Assembly (NCBI RefSeq): GCF_900091725.1 | Contig: NZ_FMBW01000040.1 | Span: 248,001 to 312,000, forward strand | From: Streptomyces sp. DvalAA-43 | GTDB taxonomy: Bacteria; Actinomycetota; Actinomycetes; Streptomycetales; Streptomycetaceae | Length of the DNA stretch: 64,000 nt | Direction: 5' to 3' | Part shown: piece by piece, positions 18,594 to 28,015 of the stretch | Numbering within the stretch: position 1 is the stretch's first letter | Layout: the number at the start of each line of letters is the position of its first letter | The notes under the pieces: generated by a model | What the model was told of the DNA's origin: nothing | The model's input: the letters and a program-made list of their open reading frames with translations, nothing else | Databases searched by the model: none | Made by a program: the position numbers and the translations under genes

Positions 18594-19220
18594 TCAGTGG
18601 CCGCGGGCGATCCACTCGTCCAGGTGGGGGGCCTCCGCGCCGATGGTGGTGGAGTCGCCGTGTCCGGTGCGGACGGTGGTCTCCGGCGGGAGCGCGAGGA
18701 GTCGGTCCCTGATCGAGGCGACGATGGTCGGGAAGTGGGAGAAGGACCGTCCGGTGGCGCCGGGGCCGCCCTGGAAGAGCGTGTCCCCGGTGAAGACGGT
18801 GGACAGCCCGGGGGCGTACAGGCAGACGGCGCCCGGGGCGTGGCCGGGGGTGTGCAGGACCGTGAGGGTCGTTCCGGCGACCGTCAGCTCCTGACCGTCG
18901 GTCAGTTCGCCGTCCGGGGTGCGGTCCGGGTGGGTCTGCTTCCACAGCGGCAGGTCGTCCCGGTGCAGCAGGATCGGCGCGCCGGTGGCGTCGGCCAGGG
19001 CCGGGGCCGCGTCGATGTGGTCGTTGTGCGCGTGCGTGCAGACGATGGCGCGCAGCGTACGGCCGTTCAGCGCGGCCTCGATGGCGTCGGCGTCGTGGGC
19101 GGCGTCGATGACGATCGCCTCGGTGCCGTCGCCGATGATCCAGACGTTGTTGTCGACGTCCCACTCCCCGCCGTCGAGGGCGAAGGTGCCGGAGGTGACG
19201 AGGTGGTCGACGCGGGCCAT
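18594..19220 (-). CDS. MBL-fold hydrolase, candidate S-formylmycothiol hydrolase
   Basis: 208 residues, glyoxalase II-like metallo-beta-lactamase fold. The metal site THAHNDHID (HxHxDH), LHTPGHAPGAV and FTGDTLFQGG are intact. Its ATG at 19220 shares one base with the mscR stop (TGATG), so the two are translated together. In mycothiol-using bacteria mscR oxidises S-hydroxymethyl-mycothiol to S-formyl-mycothiol, so a coupled thioesterase-type MBL protein is the natural candidate to release formate and recycle mycothiol. The fold is certain; the substrate is inferred. Confidence 0.88.
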   Translation of the reverse strand: MARVDHLVTSGTFALDGGEWDVDNNVWIIGDGTEAIVIDAAHDADAIEAALNGRTLRAIVCTHAHNDHIDAAPALADATGAPILLHRDDLPLWKQTHPDRTPDGELTDGQELTVAGTTLTVLHTPGHAPGAVCLYAPGLSTVFTGDTLFQGGPGATGRSFSHFPTIVASIRDRLLALPPETTVRTGHGDSTTIGAEAPHLDEWIARGH

Positions 19221-20305
19221 CAGAGGACCACCACCGAGCGCAGCACGTCGCCGTCGTGCATCCGGGCGAAGGCCTGCTCGACGTCGCCGAGTCCGATGGT
19301 CTCGGTGACGAACGCGGCGAGGTCGATCCGGCCCTGCTGGTGCAGGTCGATCAGCATCGGGAAGTCGCGCGAGGGCAGGCAGTCGCCGTACCAGGAGGAC
19401 TTGAGCGAGCCGCCGCGCCCGAAGACGTCGATGAGCGGCAGCTCCAGCCGCATCTCGGGGGTGGGGACGCCGACCAGGACGACGGTGCCGGCGAGGTCGC
19501 GGGCGTAGAAGGCCTGCTGGTATGTCTCCGGGCGGCCGACCGCGTCGATGACGACGTCGGCGCCGTTGCCGTCGGTCAGGGAGCGGATCGCCTCGACCGG
19601 GTCGGTGGAGCGGGAGTTGACGGTGTGCGTGGCGCCCATCGTCTTCGCCGTCTCCAGCTTGCGGTCGTCGATGTCCACGGCGATGATCTTCGCCGCGCCG
19701 GCCAGCCGGGCCCCGGCGATCGCCGCGTCGCCGACACCGCCGCAGCCGATCACGGCGACCGAGTCGCCGCGGCCGACCTGCCCGGTGTTGATGGCGGCTC
19801 CGATGCCCGCCATCACTCCGCAGCCGAGCAGCCCGGCGACGGCCGGGGAGACCTCGGGGTCGACCTTGGTGCACTGACCGGCGGCGACCAGGGTCTTCTC
19901 GGCGAACGCGCCGATGCCGAGGGCCGGCGACAGCTCCGTGCCGTCGAGCAGGGTCATCTTCTGCTTGGCGTTGTGGGTGTCGAAGCAGTACCAGGGGCGG
20001 CCACGCAGACACGCGCGGCACTGCCCGCACACGGCACGCCAGTTGAGGATGACGAAGTCACCGGGCGCGACGTCCGTGACGCCCTCGCCGACGGACTCCA
20101 CCACGCCCGAGGCCTCGTGGCCGAGCAGGAAGGGGAACTCGTCGTTGATCCCGCCCTGCTTGTAGTGGAGGTCGGTGTGGCAGACGCCGCACGCCTGGAT
20201 CTTCACCACGGCCTCGCCGGGGCCCGGGTCGGGGATCACGATCGTCTCGATCCGTACCGGCTCGTTCTTCCCCGGTGCGATGACCCCTTGCACCTGCTGC
20301 GACAT
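19220..20305 (-). CDS. mscR: S-(hydroxymethyl)mycothiol dehydrogenase
   Basis: 361 residues, a zinc-dependent medium-chain dehydrogenase. The catalytic zinc ligands lie in GVCHTDL and GHEASG. The structural zinc site is a four-Cys cluster, [15 protein letters not shown]. The NAD-binding glycine motif is [12 protein letters not shown]. It oxidises the adduct of formaldehyde with mycothiol (also called formaldehyde dehydrogenase, and able to use S-nitrosomycothiol). It is the first gene of a two-gene operon with the MBL hydrolase. GGGAG stands before the ATG. The mycothiol ligase mshC is about 18 kb away in the same window. Confidence 0.95.
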   Translation of the reverse strand: MSQQVQGVIAPGKNEPVRIETIVIPDPGPGEAVVKIQACGVCHTDLHYKQGGINDEFPFLLGHEASGVVESVGEGVTDVAPGDFVILNWRAVCGQCRACLRGRPWYCFDTHNAKQKMTLLDGTELSPALGIGAFAEKTLVAAGQCTKVDPEVSPAVAGLLGCGVMAGIGAAINTGQVGRGDSVAVIGCGGVGDAAIAGARLAGAAKIIAVDIDDRKLETAKTMGATHTVNSRSTDPVEAIRSLTDGNGADVVIDAVGRPETYQQAFYARDLAGTVVLVGVPTPEMRLELPLIDVFGRGGSLKSSWYGDCLPSRDFPMLIDLHQQGRIDLAAFVTETIGLGDVEQAFARMHDGDVLRSVVVL

Positions 20306-20408
20306 ACCGTGGTCTCCCTGTTTCCGTCTTTTCGCGAAGATCGAACGCGAACAACCGTACGCCCCGTGAGGGTGTCACGGCGGCGCGCCGCGTTGGCGGG
20401 AAACGGCT

Positions 20409-20434
20409 GCGGTACACCCGGTGGGATGTACCGC
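20409..20434. promoter_or_regulatory. 26-bp inverted repeat between mscR and multicopper oxidase
   Basis: GCGGTACA (20409-20416) and TGTACCGC (20427-20434) are perfect 8-base arms separated by 10 bases. The element lies 104 bases upstream of mscR and 144 bases upstream of the oxidase start, in the shared divergent region. It is a good operator candidate for one or both genes. Confidence 0.5.
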
Positions 20435-20577
20435 TTTCGGTCAGATGGGGCGTATCGCTGAACTCCGGCGGTTTCCAGGCGGTCCTTTGATACGCAGGGG
20501 CCGCCGAATCAGTACCTGCGGGGGCAGGGGTCGCGTGGTCCACCAGCAGTGGAATGACGGATCATGGGGGAAAAGCC

Positions 20578-22482
20578 TTGACCGAGATCACCGAAACCAC
20601 GGAGAAGACCGGCCGGCGGACCGACGAGCCGGGACCGGCTCCCGCAGCGGCCGCGCTCGGCGCGCCGGTCGGCGGACTCGTGCCGTACACCGACGCGTTG
20701 CCCGTCCCGCCGGTGCTCCGCCCGCAGAGCGTTGACGTGCTCCGCGAGACCGAGATCACCCTGTCACCCGCCTGGGTGCGCCTGCACGCGCAGCTGCCGC
20801 CGACCCTGATGTGGGGGTACGACGGCACGGTGCCGGGCCCGACCATCGAGGTGCGGCGCGGGGAGCGGATCAGGATCGCCTGGACCAACCGCATCCCCAG
20901 GGGCAGCGAGTACCCGGTCACGGCGGTGGAGGTCGGCCCGGTCAAGCCGGACGAGCCGGCACCGCACAACAGTCCCGGGCGCGACGGCGTCGAGCCGAAC
21001 GCGGACGTCGCCGCGCTGCCCGCCTGGACGGTGACGCATCTGCACGGCGCGCAGACCGGTGGCGGCAACGACGGCTGGGCCGACAACGCGGTCGGCTTCG
21101 GCGACGCGCAGCTGTCGGAGTACCCGAACGACCACCAGGCCACCCAGTGGTGGTACCACGACCACGCCATGAACATCACCCGGTGGAATGTGTACGCCGG
21201 GCTCGTCGGCACCTATCTGATCAGGGACGACGAGGAGGACGCGCTCGGTCTGCCGTCCGGCGACCGGGAGCTGCCGCTGATCCTCGCCGACCGCAACCTG
21301 GACACCGACGCGGACGGCCGGCTCAACGGGCGGCTGCTGCACAAGACGACGGTGGTCACCGAGGCCGACCCGGAGACCGGGAAGCCGGTGTCGCTGCCGT
21401 TCCTCGGCCCGTACACCACGGTCAACGGGCGCATCTGGCCGTACCTGGACGTGGACGACGTCTGGTACCGCTTCCGGCTGGTCAACGCGTCCAACGCGCG
21501 GATCTACGATCTGGTGCTGGTCGACGACGAGAACAACCCGGTGCCGGGTGTGATCCGGCAGATCGGCAGTGACGGCGGGCTGCTGCCGCGCCCGGTGCCG
21601 GTCGACTTCGACGCGGTGCTGCCGGGGCTGACGATCGCCCCGGCCGAGCGGATGGACCTGCTGATCGACTTCTCGGCGCTGGCCGGCCGCCGGGTCCGGC
21701 TGGTCAACCGCGGCACGCTCGCGCCGGGGGTGCCGGACCCGGCGTCGAGTGTGCCGTTCCCGCAGGTGATGGAGTTCCGGGTACGGGAGACGGGACGGCC
21801 GGACGGTTTCGAGCTGCCCGAGGTGCTGTCCGGTTCCTTCCGGCGGTACGAGCACGGCCGGGTGGAGCACGGGCACCGGCTGGTGGTGCTGACGGTGCCG
21901 GGCACGGTCGGCGGCGGCGGTCACCCGGAGATCTGGGAGATGGCGGAGGTCGAGGACGCCACCGGCGTCCAGGTGCCCTCGGACGGTGTCGTCCAGGTCC
22001 GGGGCGAGGACGGCACGGTGCGCACGTACCGCAGGATCGCGCGGACCTTCAACGACGGTCTGGGCTTCACGGTGGGCGAAGGCGCCTTCGAGCAGTGGTC
22101 GTTCCTCAACCTGGGCGGTCCGACGCATCCGATGCACATCCATCTCGCGGACTTCCAGGTGATGGGCCGGGAGGCGTACGAGCTCGACGGCTTCGACCCG
22201 GCGGTGGGCGGGACCCGCTCCCCCGTGGCGTTCGACCACGGCACCACGATCGCCACGGCACCCAACGAGCAGGGCTGGAAGGACGTCTTCCGGGTGCCCG
22301 CGGGGCAGATGGTGAAGGTGCTCGGGAGGTTCGACGGGGCGTACGGGCGGTTCATGTACCACTGCCATCTGCTGGAGCACGAGGACATGGGCATGATGCG
22401 GCCGTTCGTCGTGATGCCGCCCGAGGCGATGGAGTTCGACCACGGCGCCGGGCACGGCGGCCACCACGGGCACGGCGGCTGA
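20578..22482 (+). CDS. Multicopper oxidase, CotA/phenoxazinone-synthase type
   Basis: 634 residues, similar in size to phenoxazinone synthase. All four copper motifs are present: [24 protein letters not shown] and [14 protein letters not shown]. The C-terminus is His/Gly-rich ([13 protein letters not shown]) and may load metal. No Tat or Sec signal is visible, so it probably acts in the cytoplasm or on the spore, as CotA-like enzymes do. It oxidises phenols, aminophenols or metals with O2; the true substrate is unknown. The TTG at 20578 has GGGGG seven bases upstream and is preferred to an ATG at 20554, which lacks a ribosome site. Confidence 0.9.
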   Translation: MTEITETTEKTGRRTDEPGPAPAAAALGAPVGGLVPYTDALPVPPVLRPQSVDVLRETEITLSPAWVRLHAQLPPTLMWGYDGTVPGPTIEVRRGERIRIAWTNRIPRGSEYPVTAVEVGPVKPDEPAPHNSPGRDGVEPNADVAALPAWTVTHLHGAQTGGGNDGWADNAVGFGDAQLSEYPNDHQATQWWYHDHAMNITRWNVYAGLVGTYLIRDDEEDALGLPSGDRELPLILADRNLDTDADGRLNGRLLHKTTVVTEADPETGKPVSLPFLGPYTTVNGRIWPYLDVDDVWYRFRLVNASNARIYDLVLVDDENNPVPGVIRQIGSDGGLLPRPVPVDFDAVLPGLTIAPAERMDLLIDFSALAGRRVRLVNRGTLAPGVPDPASSVPFPQVMEFRVRETGRPDGFELPEVLSGSFRRYEHGRVEHGHRLVVLTVPGTVGGGGHPEIWEMAEVEDATGVQVPSDGVVQVRGEDGTVRTYRRIARTFNDGLGFTVGEGAFEQWSFLNLGGPTHPMHIHLADFQVMGREAYELDGFDPAVGGTRSPVAFDHGTTIATAPNEQGWKDVFRVPAGQMVKVLGRFDGAYGRFMYHCHLLEHEDMGMMRPFVVMPPEAMEFDHGAGHGGHHGHGG

Positions 22483-22499
22483 CGGTCGCCGGCCCGGAC

Positions 22500-22536
22500 C
22501 GGCGGCCCCCGCGGGATCGTTCCGCGGGGGCCGCCG
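22500..22536. terminator. Bidirectional terminator
   Basis: Perfect 15-base arms at 22500-22514 and 22522-22536 enclose a GATCGTT loop. It lies between the convergent multicopper oxidase and amidohydrolase genes. Confidence 0.85.
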
Positions 22537-22542
22537 CGCGGC

Positions 22543-24180
22543 TCAGGCCTCGTGGACCAGCCGGCCGCCCACGTAGGTCCGCAGGACGCGGGTCGCGCCG
22601 ATCTCCTCGGGCGGGCCCGCGTACGGGTCCCGGTCGAGGACCACCAGGTCGGCGAGGGCGCCGGTGCGGATGGATCCGGTGTCGTCCAGGTGGTTCACGT
22701 AGGCGGAGCCCGCCGTGTACGCGGCGATGGCGGCGGTCAGCGAGATGCGCTGCTCCGGCAGGAAGGCCGGTCCCTCGCCGCCGGGGGTGATGCGGTTGAC
22801 CGCGGTGTGGATGCCGTGCAGCGGATCGGGGCTGCTGACCGGCCAGTCGCTGCCCGCCGCGACGGTCGCGCCGGAGCGCAGCAGGGCGCCGAACGGGTAC
22901 TGGAGCGCGGCGCGTCCGGCGCCGAGGAAGGGGATGGTCAGCTCGTCCATCTGCGGCTCGTGGGCGGCCCAGAGCGGCTGGATGTTGGCCGTGGCGCCGA
23001 GCTCACGGAACCGGGGGATGTCGTCGGGGTGGACGATCTGGAGATGGGCGAGGTGAGGCCGGGTGTCGGTACGGCCGTTGGCGGCGCGGGCGGCCTGCAC
23101 GGCGTCGAGCGCCTCGCGCACCGCCCGGTCGCCGAGCGCGTGGAAGTGCACCTGGAAGCCGAGGGCGTCCAGCTCGGTGACGTGGCGGCGCAGTTCGGCG
23201 GGGTCGACGAAGCTGGTGCCGCGGTTGGTGGTGGCGCAGCCGCAGCCGTCGAGGTAGGGGGCGAGCAGGGCGGCGGTGCCGGTCTCGGCGACGCCGTCCT
23301 GCATGATCTTCACCGAGCCGGCCCGGAAGCGTCCGGCGTTCAGCTCCTCGCGCCTGGCGACGAGTCCGGGGATCTGTTCGGCGCCGCGCTCGCGGTCCCA
23401 CCACAGGGCGCCGACGACGCGTGCGGTCAGCGAGCCGTCCCGGGCGGCGCTCAGATAGGCGTCGGCCGGGTCGTCCATGGAGCCGAAGCCGCCGAGGATG
23501 GCGTCCTGCCAGGCGGTGATCCCGTGGGCGTGCAGCAGGCGTTGGGCGCGGAGCAGGGCGGCCAGCCGGTCGGCGGGGGTGGAGCGCGGGGTGTGGCGGG
23601 CGACCAGGTCCATGGCGCCCTCCTGGAGGAGGCCGGTGGGCTCGCCGCGCTCGTCGCGTTCGATGCGGCCGTCGGCCGGGTCGGGGGTGTCCCGGGTGAT
23701 ACCGGCGAGGGTCAGGGCGCGGGTGTTGGCCCAGGCGCCGTGGTGGTCGCGGTTGACCAGGTAGGCGGGGCGGTCGGGTACGGCGGTGTCGAGCTGCTCC
23801 CTGGTGGGGGCGCCGCCCTCGAAGGCGTCCATGGACCAGCCGCCGCCGGTGATCCACTCCTGGTCGGGGTGGGTGTCGGCGTAGGCCCGGACGGCGGCGA
23901 CGGTCTCCGTCGCCGTGTGGATGTCGGTGAGGTTGCACCGGGCGAGTTCCAGACCGGCGGTGACCGGGTGGATGTGGGCGTCCTGGAAGCCGGGGAGGAG
24001 CAGTCGGCCCGCGAGGTCGACGACTTCGGTACGCGGTCCGGTCAGTTCGCGTACCTCGTCGTGGCCGACCGCGGTGATGCGGCCGTCGGTGACGGCGACG
24101 GTGGTGGCGCGGCTGCGGGCCGCGTCCATGGTGAGGACGGGGCCGCCGGTGAGGACGAGGTCGGCGGGGGTGCGGTGCAT
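22543..24180 (-). CDS. YtcJ-like amidohydrolase
   Basis: 545 residues, metal-dependent hydrolase of the amidohydrolase-3 type. HxH of DAHIHP near residue 70, the carbamylated-Lys region (SVKIMQDGVAETGTAA), HFHALGDRAV, LAHLQIVHPDD and the catalytic Asp of AAGSDWPVSSPDP are all visible. Such enzymes hydrolyse amide or formyl bonds of diverse small molecules. It lies 34 bases after an APC permease gene on the same strand, so the substrate is probably an imported amino-acid derivative or amine (inference). A divergent TetR gene is the likely regulator. Confidence 0.9.
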   Translation of the reverse strand: MHRTPADLVLTGGPVLTMDAARSRATTVAVTDGRITAVGHDEVRELTGPRTEVVDLAGRLLLPGFQDAHIHPVTAGLELARCNLTDIHTATETVAAVRAYADTHPDQEWITGGGWSMDAFEGGAPTREQLDTAVPDRPAYLVNRDHHGAWANTRALTLAGITRDTPDPADGRIERDERGEPTGLLQEGAMDLVARHTPRSTPADRLAALLRAQRLLHAHGITAWQDAILGGFGSMDDPADAYLSAARDGSLTARVVGALWWDRERGAEQIPGLVARREELNAGRFRAGSVKIMQDGVAETGTAALLAPYLDGCGCATTNRGTSFVDPAELRRHVTELDALGFQVHFHALGDRAVREALDAVQAARAANGRTDTRPHLAHLQIVHPDDIPRFRELGATANIQPLWAAHEPQMDELTIPFLGAGRAALQYPFGALLRSGATVAAGSDWPVSSPDPLHGIHTAVNRITPGGEGPAFLPEQRISLTAAIAAYTAGSAYVNHLDDTGSIRTGALADLVVLDRDPYAGPPEEIGATRVLRTYVGGRLVHEA

Positions 24181-24214
24181 GGGTGGTTCCGTTCGTTGGA
24201 GGTGCCGGGTGCGG

Positions 24215-25735
24215 TCAGACCGGGTCGGGCACCGGCTCGGGGGCGGTCGTGTCCGCGGGTTCGGGGGCGGTGGAGACGCCGGTGACGAAGTAGGGGGACT
24301 TCCTGGCCCACTTGGCCCAGGCGGCCGCCGCCACCCCGGACAGCAGCATGACGGCCGGACAGAAGAGCATGAACCAGCCGTTGTCGGGGCCGGCCTCGAA
24401 GTGGTCGGCGGAGGTGTAGAAGGTCCAGCAGAGGTAGCCGCCGAGCCCCAGCAGGACGAGGGCGCTCACCACGGGGAGCACCACGGCGCGCAGCGCCTCG
24501 GACGGGCCGTGGTGCAGCGCGTCGCGGAAGCGGACGGCGGCGGCCAGCGCGGTGAGCGCGTAGTAGAGCGAGACGACGACGCCGATCGCGTTGACGGAGG
24601 CCAGGATGAGGTCGCCGACCTTCGGGATGACGAGCGAGACGACGGCGAGGGCGGCGGCGATGCAGCCGACCGCGACGGTTCCGGCCGCCGGGGTCCCGTA
24701 GCGCGGGCTGATCCTGGTCCAGAACGGGCCGAGCGTGCGGTCGCGGCCCATCGCGAACATGCCGCGCACGGTGGGGATCACGCCGGACTGGAGCGAGGCG
24801 ACGGCGGAGAACGTGAGGGCGATCAGCGGGAGTGCGGCGAGCGGCTGATCGGCGAGCCGGTCGCCGAGGTAGGTGAGGCCCTGTGCGCCGTGGCCGGTCA
24901 ACTCGTCGAGGGAGAGGACGCGTTGGAAGGCGAAGGAGCCGAGCAGGAAGAGGCCGAGCATGGTGAACAGGGTGATCAGACCGGCCCGGGAGGCGTCCCT
25001 GGGGTCGCGGATCTCCTCGGTGACGCTGAACGTCGACTCGAAGCCCCAGTAGCAGAAGACGGAGAGCAGCAGTCCCTGGGCGAGCTGCTGCCCGGACGGG
25101 ATGGTGAACGGGTTGATCCAGTCGAGGCTGAAGGGGTGCGGGCCCATGAACAGCCCGTAGCCGCAGAAGCCGAGCAGGACGACGTACTCGAAGACGAGGA
25201 GGTACTTCTGGAGGTTGGCGGCGGACCGGAGGCCGGTGACCGCGGTGAGGGTGACGGCGATCAGGACGACGATGCCGAGCGCGGTCGACTGGGCGGTGGA
25301 GTCCGGGTCGAGGTGGAGTCCGGCGAGGGTGCGCAGCCCTCCCTCGCCGGCGAGCTGGAGCAGGGCGGAGCCCGTGACGGTCGTGGTGTAGGAGAGGAAG
25401 ACCACCGTGGAGACGATGCCGATCCAGCCGACGAGGAAGCCCAGCCAGGGGCTGAGGGAGCGGCCGACCCACACATAGCCGCTGCCCATGTTCGGCTCGA
25501 CCCTGTTGAGCCGGGAGTACGCCCCGGCGATGCCGAGGATCGGCAGGAACGCGAGCAGCATGATGATCGGCAGATGCAGGCCGACGGCGCCCGCGGTCAC
25601 GCCGAGCCCGATGCCGATGCTGGAGGTGGCGGCCGTGGAGGACGCGGCGATGACGACGCCGTCCACGACACCGAGGCTCCTCTTCAGCGTCGCCGGTGCC
25701 GGTGGGTCGCTGCCGTAGGGGGTGGGTGAGTCCAT
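24215..25735 (-). CDS. APC family amino acid permease
   Basis: 506 residues with about 12 hydrophobic segments, typical of the amino acid-polyamine-organocation superfamily. The first helix carries the unwound glycine-rich motif (VVIAASSTAATSSIGIGLG), and VFCYWGFESTFSVTEEIRDPR is the conserved helix 6 region. The ATG at 25735 (MDSPTPYGSD) has GGAG eight bases upstream. It heads a two-gene operon with the amidohydrolase and is divergent from a TetR regulator. It imports an amino acid or amine across the membrane; specificity cannot be read. Confidence 0.92.
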   Translation of the reverse strand: MDSPTPYGSDPPAPATLKRSLGVVDGVVIAASSTAATSSIGIGLGVTAGAVGLHLPIIMLLAFLPILGIAGAYSRLNRVEPNMGSGYVWVGRSLSPWLGFLVGWIGIVSTVVFLSYTTTVTGSALLQLAGEGGLRTLAGLHLDPDSTAQSTALGIVVLIAVTLTAVTGLRSAANLQKYLLVFEYVVLLGFCGYGLFMGPHPFSLDWINPFTIPSGQQLAQGLLLSVFCYWGFESTFSVTEEIRDPRDASRAGLITLFTMLGLFLLGSFAFQRVLSLDELTGHGAQGLTYLGDRLADQPLAALPLIALTFSAVASLQSGVIPTVRGMFAMGRDRTLGPFWTRISPRYGTPAAGTVAVGCIAAALAVVSLVIPKVGDLILASVNAIGVVVSLYYALTALAAAVRFRDALHHGPSEALRAVVLPVVSALVLLGLGGYLCWTFYTSADHFEAGPDNGWFMLFCPAVMLLSGVAAAAWAKWARKSPYFVTGVSTAPEPADTTAPEPVPDPV

Positions 25736-25785
25736 CACGGAGGCTCCTTCGCCGAGGGGCGCTCTTCGGCCCCGGTGGCGGCACA

Positions 25786-25824
25786 TCGAACTCTTCGACG
25801 GGTTCACACGTCAACGGCGTTGTC
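25786..25824. promoter_or_regulatory. Candidate TetR operators, permease/TetR spacer
   Basis: Two inverted repeats stand in the 102-base divergent spacer: TCGAA-CTC-TTCGA (25786-25798) and GTCAACG-G-CGTTGTC (25810-25824, one mismatch). The second is 13 bases before the TetR start codon, where an autorepressor would bind. Confidence 0.4.
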
Positions 25825-25837
25825 ATAAGGTGCGCCC

Positions 25838-26560
25838 ATGAGCGCGAGCGAGCGGGTGGTACCGGAGGGCGCGCGGCGCCGCAGGCGCCCCACCAAGCAG
25901 GGCACGGTGCTGTCCGAGCAGCTGATCGTGGAGACGACACTGCGGCTGATCGGTGAGCACGGGGCGGCCGCGCTCACCGTGCGTCGGCTCGGCGCGGCGC
26001 TGGGCTGCGATCCGAGCGCGCTGTACCGGTACTTCCGGGACACGGACGAGCTGTTGCTCGCGGTGGCCGACGAGCTGATCGGCCGAACGATGCGCGGCTG
26101 GCGGCCGACGGGCGACTGGCGGGCCGATCTGCGCACCCTCGGCCTGCGGATGCACGCGGACTATCTGGCGCACCCCCAGGCGGCGACGCTGACCTGTGCC
26201 CGGGTGACCGGGCGGACCCATGAGATCCGGTCGGTGGAGGCGATCCTCGGGGTGCTGCGCGGGGCGGGGTTCCCGGATGCCGAGGCGGTGCGGATCTACC
26301 ACGTCTTCGTCGACCAGACGCTGTCGTTCGCGGCGCTGGACGCGTCCACGCTGGTGCTGACGGAGCGGGCCCGCACCCAGGAGGTGCGGACCTGGCCGGA
26401 CACCTACGCCCGGCTCCCGGCCGGGACCCATCCGAACATCGCGGCGACGGCGGGGGCGCTGGTCGCGGAGATGGACCGCAGCGGGTATCCGGCGGCGCTG
26501 GAGATGGTGCTGGCGGCGGCAGCGGCGCGGTTGGGGCACGTGCGCACGACTGCGCCATAG
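25838..26560 (+). CDS. TetR/AcrR family regulator
   Basis: 240 residues. The N-terminal helix-turn-helix is clear (AALTVRRLGAALGCDPSALYRYFRDTDELL). A basic stretch precedes it (RRRRRPTKQG). The C-terminal ligand domain is helical and resembles TetR_C-type proteins. Divergent from the APC permease and amidohydrolase operon, which it most likely represses until the transported substrate appears (inference from position). Ordinary codon use. Confidence 0.9.
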   Translation: MSASERVVPEGARRRRRPTKQGTVLSEQLIVETTLRLIGEHGAAALTVRRLGAALGCDPSALYRYFRDTDELLLAVADELIGRTMRGWRPTGDWRADLRTLGLRMHADYLAHPQAATLTCARVTGRTHEIRSVEAILGVLRGAGFPDAEAVRIYHVFVDQTLSFAALDASTLVLTERARTQEVRTWPDTYARLPAGTHPNIAATAGALVAEMDRSGYPAALEMVLAAAAARLGHVRTTAP

Positions 26561-26588
26561 CGACGCGGGCGGTGCGGCGGGGGCGTAC

Positions 26589-26639
26589 GCCGGACTGCGC
26601 GGCCGGGGCGTACACCGGGCTTGCGCCGGACTGCGCGGC
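26589..26639. repeat. Direct repeat in spacer
   Basis: GCCGGACTGCGCGGC occurs at 26589-26603 and 26625-26639, each preceded by a GCGTAC or similar element, in the spacer between two convergent regulator genes. Possibly a decayed duplication. Confidence 0.5.
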
Positions 26640-26648
26640 GGTACGGGC

Positions 26649-27350
26649 TCAGGGTGCGAGGACGTCCAGCTCGTGCAGGGCGCCCACCGCGATCTCCTTC
26701 GTCAGCCGCTCCGCCTCCACGGCGTCGCCCTCGCGGACCGCCTCGGCGAGCCGGACGTGGAGGGTGACCGCGGCCGGGTCCGGGTCCTCGAACATCACCT
26801 GGTGGTGGGTGCGGCCCGCCAGGACCTCGGCGACGACATCGCCGAGCCGCGCGAACATCTCGTTGCCGGAGGCGTTGAGCACGATCCGGTGGAACGCGAT
26901 GTCGTGCTCCAGATAGCCCTCCAGCTGCTGGCCGCGCGAGGTGGCGACCATGCCGAGCGCGCATTCGGTGAGGGCGGCGCACTGCTCCGGGGTGGCGTTG
27001 CGGGCGGCGAGTCCGGCCGCGACGGGCTCGATCGCCGAACGCAGCACGGTCAGGGAGCGCAGCTGGCGCGGTCGGTCGGCGCCGGCCAGCCGCCAGCGGA
27101 TGACCTGCGGGTCGTAGACGTTCCACGCCTCGGTGGGCCGGACGGTCACACCGACCCGGCGCCGGGACTCGACCAGGTGCATGGATTCCAGGACGCGGAT
27201 CACTTCGCGTACGACGGTGCGCGAGACGTCGAAGCGCTGGGCCAGCTCATCGGTGCGCAGGACCTGCCCCGGCGGGTGCTCCCCGGCGGCGATCTCCAGA
27301 CCCAGGGTGTCCAGCACATGTGTATGCAGCCCAGGGCCCTGTGTGGTCAT
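26649..27350 (-). CDS. gntR: FadR-type GntR regulator of gluconate genes
   Basis: 233 residues. The N-terminal winged helix (LRTDELAQRFDVSRTVVREVIRVLESMHLVESRRRVG) is joined to an all-helical FCD ligand domain with metal-binding His (LEHDIAFHRIVL, HVRLAEAV). Divergent from gntK and gntP, so it is the local repressor, relieved by gluconate or a phosphorylated derivative as in known systems. The ATG at 27350 (MTTQGPGLH) is chosen; a GTG two codons upstream is possible. It is convergent with the TetR gene. Confidence 0.92.
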   Translation of the reverse strand: MTTQGPGLHTHVLDTLGLEIAAGEHPPGQVLRTDELAQRFDVSRTVVREVIRVLESMHLVESRRRVGVTVRPTEAWNVYDPQVIRWRLAGADRPRQLRSLTVLRSAIEPVAAGLAARNATPEQCAALTECALGMVATSRGQQLEGYLEHDIAFHRIVLNASGNEMFARLGDVVAEVLAGRTHHQVMFEDPDPAAVTLHVRLAEAVREGDAVEAERLTKEIAVGALHELDVLAP

Positions 27351-27386
27351 GAGCACAGCCTACGGGGCACCCTTCAGGAACAAAAA

Positions 27387-27425
27387 GTACGACGTTTATG
27401 TCACAGCATCTTGAATAAGTCGTAC
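27387..27425. promoter_or_regulatory. Candidate GntR operator/promoter region
   Basis: GTACGAC (27387-27393) and GTCGTAC (27419-27425) are perfect inverted copies in the gntR-gntK spacer. The right copy merges with TACGTATAGG, a possible -10. This is the AT-richest part of the neighbourhood. Confidence 0.45.
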
Positions 27426-27494
27426 GTATAGGTTTCAGTAGCGCGACGGACCGATGTCGAGGAAGACATCGAAGAAGACTGCGAGGCACCACCA

Positions 27495-28004
27495 ATGAGC
27501 ACCCCCCACGTCGTCGTGGTGATGGGCGTAGCAGGGACCGGCAAGACCACGATCGGCCCCCTGCTCGCCGCCGGACTCGGCGTTCCGTACGCAGAGGGCG
27601 ATGACTTCCATCCCGCGGCGAACATCGCCAAGATGTCGGCCGGTACCCCGCTGGACGACTCCGACCGGTGGCCCTGGCTCGACGCGATCGGCCAGTGGGC
27701 GCACGGCCGGGCGGGGCTCGGCGGAGTGGTGAGCAGCTCTGCGCTCAAGCGGGTCTACCGGGACCGGCTGCGCGCCGAGGCACCCGGCGCGGTCTTCCTC
27801 CATCTGACCGGCGACCGGGCGTTGATCGAGACGCGCATGGCGGAGCGCAAGGGGCACTTCATGCCCACCGCGCTGCTCGACTCGCAGTTCGCCACCCTGC
27901 AGCCGCTGCAGGAGGACGAGGCCGGTGTCTCGGTCGACGTGTCCGGCACCCCCGAAGAAATCACCCAGCGAGCCGTCGCCGCGTTGCGCCGGCTCGGAAA
28001 CTAA
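27495..28004 (+). CDS. gntK: Gluconokinase
   Basis: 169 residues, a small P-loop kinase. Walker A GVAGTGKTT is at 11-19, the gluconate-binding GDDFHPAANIAKMSAG follows at about 33-48, and RMAERKGHFMP is the lid/R-rich region of the family. It phosphorylates D-gluconate to 6-phosphogluconate, feeding the pentose-phosphate pathway. gntP starts 12 bases downstream, so both are one operon opposite gntR. Confidence 0.95.
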   Translation: MSTPHVVVVMGVAGTGKTTIGPLLAAGLGVPYAEGDDFHPAANIAKMSAGTPLDDSDRWPWLDAIGQWAHGRAGLGGVVSSSALKRVYRDRLRAEAPGAVFLHLTGDRALIETRMAERKGHFMPTALLDSQFATLQPLQEDEAGVSVDVSGTPEEITQRAVAALRRLGN

Positions 28005-28015
28005 GGATCACCACC

